Positions 39,031-48,429 of a stretch of DNA of 64,000 nt are shown here, in pieces (position 1 is the stretch's first letter; each line of letters opens with the position of its first letter). Under the pieces are notes generated by a model, which had not been told where the DNA came from, searched no databases, and saw only the letters and a list, made by a program, of their open reading frames with translations. Source of the stretch: Rhabditoides inermis (taxonomy: Eukaryota > Nematoda > Chromadorea > Rhabditida > Rhabditidae); the NCBI GenBank assembly GCA_963966185.1, contig CAWZYM010000151.1, positions 243,501 through 307,500 on the forward strand, written 5' to 3'. A program made the position numbers and the translations under genes.

Positions 39031-42000
39031 GCCAGTTTCACACCTGCGCAGGTAGCGTTGTGTTGCCTCGGACAACACAACGCCCCTATGTTTAGCCGAG
39101 TGTGAATGCGATATACTATCGCGCGTGTATTGAGATTGAAACAATTACGACGCAAGCAAATCTCATTCGCGCTCGCAGCTGGGTGAGTGAAATGTGAAAT
39201 TGCAACTATTGTGCGCTGCCTTTGCCTGCCTCCGAAGGTATAATGATGCATTTCCGACCTATACTCTCCACTCGAATATGCATAACGGCAAGAGGGACAG
39301 TTGGGTGTGGGGATCGAAACCCCTTTTGTTGGGAGCAGCAATCACAGCGCTCGTGATAAGATAAATGCTCGTAAAAGTTCGCGAGTACGTGTTGAGCCTA
39401 GCGAGATGTGGCATTACCAACAACACATCAGCACTATCGGGCTCAGTACCTGAACTAATAGTGTTACCATCACCGTACCGGAGTTCTACATATCGTAACC
39501 ATACCCGAAACACTTACGTTCATGTGATCATATAAGTGTGATTGTACCTAAGATCCTTGTGATATCGTTTATATGCAATAAATGAATGATGATGAACACT
39601 TACTGGGCAGGTTGCAGAATGCCTTGGGCGCAGTGAGAAGGAATGTCTGCGAGGTGCGGAGGTCGGTGATGTGGTCGTCACGCAGCCACGCGTAAGGCTC
39701 GCAGCCTGCAAACAAACAATCATCTAAACTATCATACGGCAAGATCGGACTCGATGTATGAAAATACTATCTCTCTCACTCGCATGAGATGAATGAAATG
39801 ACACATGGTTGGCGGTTCAGGTCTCTTATATCAAGGGGCTTTGAGATCTTTCGGAAGATGTCAGGGAAAAGACTGGAAGGGAAACACACCGAAATCGGCG
39901 ACGGGCGTGGGCATGAAGGCGGCGTGATCGCACTCCAGCCCGTCCAGAATGCCCGCGCACGTCACTCCTGCCACCACCTGGATCGGAGACGAGGCTGGAA
40001 GTAGGTAGCTTACTGGTTTGTTTACTGGTTTTCCTAAACTGTAAATTGTAAGTTGATGTTTGTTTACGGGTCGCTTACCGCCTTACCGGTAATGTAGAAG
40101 AGTGGCGGCTTCTGGTTTCTCGAAGTGTAAGACACAGCGTAGTAGTATTGGTTCTTTCCGGAAGTCGGCGAAATCTGGAAAAAAATTTAATAGATTTTCT
40201 GATATAGGCGATCAAAAATTACAGTAGTGCTCTCCATCAGTAATTAACTACATTTTGCACACCCAGAAAATGAAGTAGTGTCTACAATAAGTGTTCCGGA
40301 TGTCTCATCTGAATGTGAAACGAAACAGTACACACGTGACTGCTACAAAACATTGCGAAAAAGAGGATTCTCGCGTGCTGGCTTGGGTGGTCTTCCATGA
40401 TGCTTTCGAGTTAGAAAACGTGAGGAGAGAACACAAGAACCTTGCGTGCCTGACCCTAGCGCCCTATTATGCTCTCGTCTTTTTCGACTGCTTCAGTAGC
40501 CAATCACCGAATGGCACCCAGCCCTGGGAGGTCTCGCATGCATCCATCGGTCATGCAAACTTCGTGTTTCTTTCATCCACCGTTCCTTTTTCTATTGTAT
40601 GGCAAAAAAGGCTTTTGTCGAACTCGTAGTCGTTCTGACAAGATGATTTAATCGAGTGACGGAGGAGAGAGAAGGGGAGAAAGAGAGCACAGAATACGGC
40701 TTGTTCTATTGCATTATGCGGAGATAGTTTGCAAGCGGTGGGAGCTATTTTGCTATTTCCGAGAATAATGAAGAAAAACCACCTGTTGTACTGGGAACAG
40801 TTTACTTGAATTCGATTCATACAGTCAAACAGTTTCCGACGTCAATCCGCGAACTTCGGACTTTTTTGTTTGAGTTATATACTAATTTTACACAAAAAGA
40901 AGTGAAACGGCCACATTTTCACGCTAAATGAATGATTGCATATTGTACGCGTGCAATCTGCAGGAGTGGCAAAATGCCAGATGAAAAGGTAGTATACTTT
41001 AATAATCCTCTGCAATGATAGTATTTATGAATAATAGGTTAACTTTTCCTCACAATCTGTTTCCTCCTTTTTCGACATATATCATTTACATTTTAGAGCT
41101 TATAGCACATACAAAACACATAAGTCAACTACTGATCCATTCCTTCTTCTTCTCTCCCTCCTCCCCCTCTCTCCCTCCCCTCTCACCGTGACGGGACTGT
41201 TCGGCACCATCACCCCGTCCGCATCCTGCACGTCCACTATCGTGTCCTCGAACAGTGGAAGCAAGTGGAACACAGCGTATCTGAAATACAGACAGAATTA
41301 TATTTTTTTTAATATTTATTTCTGACACTCCGATAAATCTGTGCAAATACGGAAAATCGAAGTGTGAGATAAGGTATATGAAAAGGGAACAAGAGAAACA
41401 TTTCTGCCAATCTCTGCCAATGGAGAAAGTAAAAGAGAGGGAAGTGAGCAAGACATATGGAGAAAAAAGATAAAGAGAGATGTGCTGACTGGTTGTGTGC
41501 ACTGTCGGGTGCCTGGGGTACGGGGAGGGAGACGACGAAGCGACGATCGGCGAACGTCGTGGGCAGAACTGAAGCGGACAGCATGAAATCAACAAAACAT
41601 TGTCGTTGAACGCATTTTTTATACTCAGACGTCTACACAGACGTCTCCTCATTAATTTACAAGAGGAGTTTGGACATTTGAACTAGTACTTGTACGATCA
41701 TGAAACTTGTATTACTTACCTCACAGTTCAACTGATATTTTTAAAGGTTTACAGGTAGATTAAAACCATTTGAGTGTCAATGAGTCAATGTAGCAATGTG
41801 TTGAAATCCAGCGATTCACACCTACTGTTTCAGATATTACATGCATTTCACGTCTAACTCAGGCACTGATCGCATCACTACAAGCATGGTGATAAGAAGC
41901 ACAGTGCACCCAGGAGAAGCCGTAAAACGTTTTTCAGACATTCCAATTCTCAAAAGTGCTCACGATCAAGCTTTCTTCGATGTAAAAGGTTTAATTATGG

Positions 42001-42642
42001 TACATGAACAAAAGCAAAACAAAAAATAATATCAAAAAGTAATATACCGATAGTAAAAAGTATATAAGTAAACATATGAACTCTCACCCAGGAAGCTGTC
42101 TCCGTGGCCGGCCGAGTCGAAGTTGTTGGCGAGAACGGAAATCGAGGCAGTCGCCTGGACAAGAACACGAGAGTCGTACGAGTCCTGCATGCCTGCAAAC
42201 AAAGATTAGGAAAGGTTTGGTCAGTCTCTTCAAAACAGTTCGAAGATGACACCTACATACGAAATATTATTGATCGACAACATTAACTCGGAAACTATAT
42301 TGATTGTTAAAATAGTTATTATTACGACAATACACTTACCAGAGTTCTCATAGCGCCACGATAGCCACGATGGGAGGGCGAACTGGAAAAAAAGATGACA
42401 CTTTCAAGAAAACAGTGTAAAGGTAGAATTTTTACGATCAACTCTCGCGTACGTGTCATAATAATGTTTGCGAATGAATGATTTTGTGTAAAGGTGAGAA
42501 CCGCATAAAACACGCAAAACCATACATTGGTTGCACTGCTGGGTGGCAGGGTGACCATAGTAGTGTTGAGGGCAGTGGAGTCGGAGGATTCATCCATGTA
42601 ATACCGGATGACAGCAGTGACTGAAAGAGCTCTCTCTTCTCT

Positions 42643-42688
<46 letters not shown>

Positions 42689-42911
42689 TCTCTCTCTCAC
42701 CACTCACCATTAGCATCATTGCTGTTCAACAGCGTGATACTCAATTGAGTCGTGTCCACATTCTGATTCCAGTTTCGCGTGAACACCACGTAAAACCGCC
42801 TTCCATCGGAGTCTGCCGCCTGCGACAGAGACACGAGAGCACCTACGAACGTACAACGTCCGCTGATACGTATCGAGGAAACGTACCGAGAATCAGTCCT
42901 AGTAGTATCAT
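36396..42911 (-). CDS. Secreted IgGFc-binding N-terminal-type domain protein with probable GPI tail (587 aa)
   Basis: Fifteen exons all agree in phase: 42887-42911, 42708-42842, 42526-42620, 42340-42382, 42088-42192, 41490-41568, 41187-41280, 40087-40174, 39890-39994, 39604-39705, 38391-38505, 37399-37555, 37178-37330, 36807-36906, 36396-36763. The protein starts with a signal peptide (MILLGLILGALVSLSQA) and then GRRFYVVFTRNW. Later come SISVLANNF, SFLVLPTTFADRRFVVSLP, PIQVVAGVTCAGI, GNSVFYTRNPDDKI and TYYVTGSNGAG, all typical of the IgGFc-binding N-terminal domain. The C-terminus has PTPGGST repeats and a Thr-rich stalk, ending in a hydrophobic tail (SCPAVPLLVSLAVALFL) that fits a GPI-anchor signal. 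The function in nematodes is not established; an extracellular or surface adhesion role is an inference. The family call rests on recalled motifs. Confidence 0.82.
38250..38282. repeat. Short dispersed repeat, copy 1
   Basis: ATGAAATGACACATGGTTGG followed by CGGTCCAGGTCTC recurs with one change at 39795-39823. Both copies lie in introns of the IgGFc-domain gene. The origin is unknown; it is too short to classify. Confidence 0.6.
38932..39028. repeat. CT microsatellite in an intron of the IgGFc-domain gene
   Basis: Repeats of CTCTCTCCCTCCAT followed by a pure CT tract (about 38980-39020). Predicted Ser/Leu or Arg/Glu ORFs here are repeat translations. Confidence 0.85.
39795..39823. repeat. 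Short dispersed repeat, copy 2
   Basis: Second copy of the intronic repeat seen at 38250-38282, following a similar CTCGCATGA context. Confidence 0.6.
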
Positions 42912-43318
42912 GTTGAGCAGATGAATCGAGATCCAGCTTCCGCCGGCGGTTTTGTATTGCGCGCCGAGATTTGGTGCGAATGTCGCCGCGATAAGCTCCC
43001 ATCACTGTATCATCGCCCAACTTTTACGACTTCTGCCGGACGAATCGGGCACTGATTAGGCAACTCGCGAACGATGGAATGCGTGATTGGAGCGGTTGAG
43101 TTCAAGTCCAATGATTCCATATCATTATGGTCATGTAAGGGAGAGAGAGCAAGGAAACCAACGGAGACACTCTTGATCACAGTGCACTCGACATTTTAGC
43201 ATAACGATCTCATAAAGCATACCGTCATTTCCAGGTTTTCCAGAATCTTCGCAGACTCGATGTCACAACATTCCCCTTTTCTCCCTCCCGTCATTCCCAC
43301 ACCCTCCTTCTACCAAGC

Positions 43319-45810
43319 ATGGACGTTCAGAAAATCGAGAAGGCCGACGCTGACACCGTCGTCGACGCCTCCGCCCTCCAGTCTACCACCGTCAAGGTAT
43401 CGATCGACTATCGATTGGTGTATCCATCGATTTCAGGAGCTCGAGCAGGTCGACGGCATCGAGGTGATCGACCAGTCCAAGATCAAGGTATCGATTGCCT
43501 ATTGGAGTACTGATTTTTCGATTGTCTCGCAGGATGGCACGTACGAGATCCGGCTGCAGAACGGCAAGAAGATGTTCGTGCACGACGAAGCAGGTATCGA
43601 TCGATTTTCGGTTATCGATTGGTTATCGATTTCTTCCTAGCCTACGATTTCTTCTACGACGACGGCCGCAGTTTCGAGTCTCTCGGCGAGGGCGACAAGA
43701 TCGCGTTCACCAGCAACTTCAAGATTCACAGGGACGGACTGTCGGTGAGGGGGCGGGGCTTGAGGGGGCGGGGTGTAGCTGGCCGTTGCAGAACATGAAG
43801 ACGCCCGGCAACCAGATCAACTCGAATCCAATGGCTGTCTACCACAACCACGTGATGTGGACGTACGCCTACACCCTCACCGTCGTCAAGAAGGAGGAGG
43901 GCAAGGGTACGGTAGCTGGGGTTACTGTAGACGGTACGGGTTACTGTACGGTACTCTTTCAGAGCCGTGGGTGTTCCTCGAGATTGTCTCGGTCGGCCCG
44001 AACTTCAGCCGCAAGCAGGTGCAGAAGGTGTGTGTCTGGTTCGATAAGCATTCGATAATCGATCGATATCAGGGCGGCGTCGGCGACAACAGCCTTCCCA
44101 AGCAGACGGCGCCCCAGATCATTCGCGCCGACCTCTCCATTGTCGACGGAGAGCGGGAGATGGAGAGTGCGTATCGATTGATTATCGATTGATTATCGAT
44201 TCGATTACAGTTCCGCTCTCGCCGAAGAACGATGGTTATGTGTCGCAGGGCATCTTCCCAATGCAGCACTTCACCCAGCTGATGAGGTACTGTAATGTAC
44301 CGGGACTACTGTAACCTACCGTAACCTACCGTACTCCAGGGACGACCGTCCGATTGTGGAGCTGCGCCTGCGCGTCGAGATTCACCGAGACTACTTCAAC
44401 CTGCACAAGTACATCGACCTCAGCGAGTGCGTATTGATTGATTATCGATTGATTATCGATTAATCCTAGGCCCAAGATTGACGCGCCTGCGAACACTATC
44501 CCGATGGTGGCGGCGATTCTCAAGGGAGAGAAGGTGGCCGGCTGCGATGCGGTGAGTGATGACGTCATGGATCGATAATCAGTCGATACTCAGGTGATCA
44601 CAGTGGGTGATGGCTCGCCGCGTGACTATCACGTGCACAAGGCTGTGCTGGCTGCGAGGAGCGCCAATCTGCATGTGAGTATCTGGTAGATCGGTGGTAG
44701 ATCGGAGTAGATCAGAGTAGATCAGAGTAGATCAGGGTAGATCAGAGCTGATAGTAGTGATAGTTATCACCATTCTATCCGTTCAGGCCGTGTTCGCTCT
44801 CGGCAAGACGCTCGGCGACGAAGTGCTCAAGGTGGGCGGTATTGATTTATCGATTGATTATTGACTTATCGATTGCAGGTGTCGCACGAAGATCGTGTGA
44901 TCATGCCCAAGCTTCGTGCCGAGGATATGAAAGTGGTGAGTCGATCATACATTTGACATAATTCTTATTTTTGCAAGATCGAATAATTCTCCTACGGTAA
45001 CGCGTAACCTTGAGAAGGTCAAAGTATTATGCTATGTTTGCAGCTGATCCCTCTTCTGTACCGCAATGAGGTGGTCCTTCCCTCCTTCCTCGCTGTCTCG
45101 CGCGTCGGTCGCGTACTCGGCGCCACTCTGCCGGTACGTTTCAGCATACGTTGTACCGAATACGTTTCACCACAACCGTACGTTTCAGATGCAGACGATT
45201 CTGGACGTGTTCAAGCAGTGGGACAGGCTGATTGCGAAGCGCACGCTCGACATGGACGTGGGTGAAGTCATTATCGACTGACTATCGATTGCTTGCAGAA
45301 GGCCGACCACGAGGCGACGTTCCTGGAGTGTGCTCGTCTGGCCACTGCCATCTTCTCGGCCCCCTATGGCGCGTTCCCCGCCGCCAAGCGAGCTGTCATC
45401 GCCACTATGGCTGACGCGGTACGGTAGGGTACTGTAGATGAAGAATACGGTAGATGGAATCGGGTTACGATGGTTATTGTAGGTTCACCAGTCTACGACG
45501 GCGGACCAGAAGGACCTGCTGGAGTTGCTCAACAAGCCGGAGAACAATATGTTGCAGACGAAGCTCATGGAGCAGATTGTCTACTCGTGAGTAGAGGGAA
45601 AGAGGGAGAGAGAAGGAGAGAGAGGGGGGGAAGAGAGGGAAAAGAGAGAGAGAGAAAGAGAGAGAGAGGGGGAGGGGGAGAGAGAGAGAGAGAGAGAGGG
45701 GGGGAGGGAGAGAGAGAGAAAGAGAGGGAGAGAGAGGGAGAGAACTATTCCTTTCCAGCGTCGAGAAGTTCCGCATGGTGGTGGGTGGCGTGCACAAGGT
45801 GATCTGCTAG
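43319..45810 (+). CDS. BTB/POZ-domain protein (476 aa), family not recognised
   Basis: Eighteen short exons in consistent phase, first 43319-43396 (MDVQKIEKADADTVVDASAL), last 45759-45810. The BTB signature is in the exons around 44470-44831: CDAVITVGDGSPRDYHVHKA then VLAARSANLHAVFALG, matching the H-K-x-x-L-A-A-R-S core. BTB domains dimerise and often recruit substrates to CUL3 ubiquitin ligases. The first 250 residues are beta-like (EIRLQNGKKMFVH, WVFLEIVSVG, VELRLRVEIHRDYF) and might be a diverged MATH domain, but I cannot confirm one. The C-terminal 130 residues are helical and resemble a BACK-like segment only in length. Most introns are 40-50 bp and are built from repeated ATCGATT or TACTGTA/TACGGTA motifs. 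Confidence 0.8.
45600..45742. repeat. GA-rich microsatellite in the last BTB-gene intron
   Basis: Purine-only GAGAGA/GGGGAGA sequence between the donor at 45587 and the acceptor at 45758. It makes this intron about four times longer than its neighbours. Confidence 0.85.
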
Positions 45811-46557
45811 GAGGCTCCGCCCACGCTGACTCCGCCCACTTACAACCCTCTACTACACCGCATAATCATTTCTTTGAATTCCTATTCTTTTACTTAGAGT
45901 TCCAATTTGTCGTGTTTTGTAATTATTTAATCTCTTGGAACATAAAAGTTATTTGAAAGACTTGCTGAATTAATCTGATGACACGATGTCGAAAACCCCG
46001 CCCCCAGACCTCGCGGTAAACCCGGCTCGAGTTGGTCGCGGCGGGCAGGGATAGGCGAAGGCACATTGACCTAGTCGCTTTACAATCACTGCAGGGCCTT
46101 CTACAAGACCCAGTGAATCAATTTTTGGCGGCTCGTTCTAGGACGAGCTTATATGATTATCGAATTCTAAGTTCTTTTATTCTACCTCCTCTTTAATCCT
46201 CCATTTCTCTTATGTGCGCCTTTCCTCATTCTCTGGATACCCATTGAAAGTGATTTCCTGCAGAAAGGAAAGTCTGTTACAGTGGGTGGGCAAATCAGTT
46301 GCCGCCAGTAGAGAGCGCAGAGTGAACAGTTTATTGTCAAATAAAACTACTCGTGCAAGACTTATCTTGAAAGAAGTGGGCGCTATACGCTCTCTCTAGT
46401 TAGGTACTATATTTCTTCTGTCTGCCCAAGATGTTCCCACAGAGGTACTAACTTGAACAGTCTTGGGCGTAGATGAAAAAGAGATTCCGAATCGAGACAG
46501 AAGCTGAAAAAAATGTTTTCAGAATAGCTATTGGATGAACTATGTATTGATTATAGA
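45811..46557. other. Spacer between the BTB gene and the disrupted srg gene
   Basis: AT-rich 3' flank without a supported gene. A motif GGGCGCTATACGCTCTCTCTAG at 46379-46400 resembles the hairpin-plus-CTCTCTAA end found at 51141-51170 and may be a transposon terminus. Confidence 0.45.
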
Positions 46558-47061
46558 TTATTCTAGATTCCAGTGACCCACCGTCTCGCGCACTCTTCGA
46601 TTTATGATTATGAGAATCCAGGGTGGAGTGATTGTAACCTTGAAACATGAAACGTCATTGTATGCCGCTTGGAAAATACTCACAACATCAGCCACCATCG
46701 TTCTTCCCAAAAACAGAACGGTGAATATGTCAGCATCGAATGGAAACACGTGTAAGTACAGGTAAAAGAGAAGCTATAGTAAGAAATTAACTTTGTTGTT
46801 CGTATGTTTGTAACTCACCTGATTCACTGCAACCAACACCGATCCAGCTGTCATAAATACACCCACGAGAAATAGATTGAATTCGGCACGTCTGAAAGAA
46901 CTCATATTTCATATTGCGTTTCTTCCGAAAAATCATCACCTTGATTTAACCGTTGAGCACATTAATGCCGCAATGCTAACTGCAGTACATACAACTGCGC
47001 AGAGCGACGAAAGAATTGAGAAAGTTGTGGTGATAACACTGTTGTCGGGCTGAAAGAGAGA

Positions 47062-47158
47062 GTGAGAAACAGAGAGTGAGAGAGAGAGTGAGAAACAGAG
47101 AGTGAGAGAGAGAGTGAGAAACAGAGAGTGAGAGAGAGTGAGAAACAGAGAGTGAGAG
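47062..47158. repeat. 26-bp tandem repeat
   Basis: About four copies of a unit containing GTGAGAAACAGAGAGTGAGA next to the hexamer array, in intron 4 of the disrupted srg gene. The intact paralogue has only one related piece (TGTTTCTCACTCTC). Confidence 0.75.
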
Positions 47159-47510
47159 AGAGAAAGAGAAAGAGAAAGAGAAAGAGAAAGAGAAAGAGAA
47201 AGAGAAAGAGAAAGAGAAAGAGAAAGAGAAAGAGAAAGAGAAAGAGAAAGAGAAAGAGAAAGAGAAAGAGAAAGAGAAAGAGAAAGAGAAAGAGAAAGAG
47301 AAAGAGAAAGAGAAAGAGAAAGAGAAAGAGAAAGAGAAAGAGAAAGAGAAAGAGAAAGAGAAAGAGAAAGAGAAAGAGAAAGAGAAAGAGAAAGAGAAAG
47401 AGAAAGAGAAAGAGAAAGAGAAAGAGAAAGAGAAAGAGAAAGAGAAAGAGAAAGAGAAAGAGAAAGAGAAAGAGAAAGAGAAAGAGAAAGAGAAAGAGAA
47501 AGAGAAAGAG
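47159..47510. repeat. (AGAAAG)n hexanucleotide array, about 58 copies
   Basis: Roughly 350 bases of a perfect AGAAAG hexamer in intron 4 of the disrupted srg gene. All apparent ORFs through it (Phe-Leu, Ser-Phe or Lys-Arg runs) are translations of the repeat. No such array exists at the same intron of the intact paralogue. Confidence 0.95.
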
Positions 47511-47838
47511 TGTGTGTGTGAGAGAGAAAGATAGAGAAAAGGGCTCACAAATCCAGGCATGACTCTTTTCCAGTCCATCATGCATCCTCCGGTGGGAAGT
47601 GGAGCATAGTGAACGGGTGAAATGAAGAGATGAGGGAAAGCAAAAGCTGGGAAAACGAGAGCGAGAAGGCGACACGGCATCAGAAAACGATGCCATATCT
47701 GCAACGGATTTTCTTTACTTTTTCACCTCTTCTCCCTACATTGTTGTATTTCAATGGCAGCAGTACACACGTCATTCGATTCACAGCTAAAAAGCATATG
47801 CTAATTTGTTGAGAGACGAAAAAATAATATATCAAAAG

Positions 47839-48338
47839 ATATATTATCTTTTAAAAGTACTTCCGTAAAAAGTGTTGTTTGTGTTAACCTGATTCAAGAA
47901 AAGCGCATGCATATATTATTAATTTTCGAAAAATCAAATCGTAAACACCTGAACATGAAAACTAACACAAACTTGCTCTTTCAAACGAATATAGAATAGT
48001 TACACGTAACATTCAGAATAATACGATTGTTTTGTTTATTTAGTGTTTTTTGCGGTTTATTATTTATGGTTTATCAGTAAAATAAAATGTTATTCGTGAT
48101 GTTGTTTGACTCAATGTTTCAGGTATAAAAATGTCAAAAAAATAAAACATGGAATTATTCAACATTAATTATTCAATAATTATTCAACGTTTTGAAAGAG
48201 CAAGTTTGTGTTAGTTTTCATGTTCAGGTGTTTACGATTTGATTTTTCGAAAATTAATAATATATGCATGCGCTTTTCTTGAATCAGGTTAACACAAACA
48301 ACACTTTTTACGGAAGTACTTTTAAAAGATAATATATG
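47839..48338. mobile_element. Foldback element with about 150-bp terminal inverted repeats
   Basis: Arms 47839-47987 and 48187-48338 are inverted copies with only a base or two of difference. For example TTAACCTGATTCAAGAAAAG on the left matches CTTTTCTTGAATCAGGTTAA on the right. The 199-bp AT-rich loop has no ORF. It sits at one end of the DNA inserted in exon 3 of the srg pseudogene. Likely a non-autonomous DNA transposon; the family is unknown. Confidence 0.85.
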
Positions 48339-48429
48339 TCCTTTTGTTGAATTTCATAGAAATTTTCTCTCTCGTCTTCATACATGTAACATGTTCTTCT
48401 CTCATTATTTCATCAATTTCATTTCAAAT

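Noticed and set aside
46962..47704. ORFs of about 240 codons with Phe-Leu, Ser-Phe or Lys-Arg runs
   Set aside because: They are translations of the AGAAAG hexamer array in an intron; only the flanking srg exon is real.
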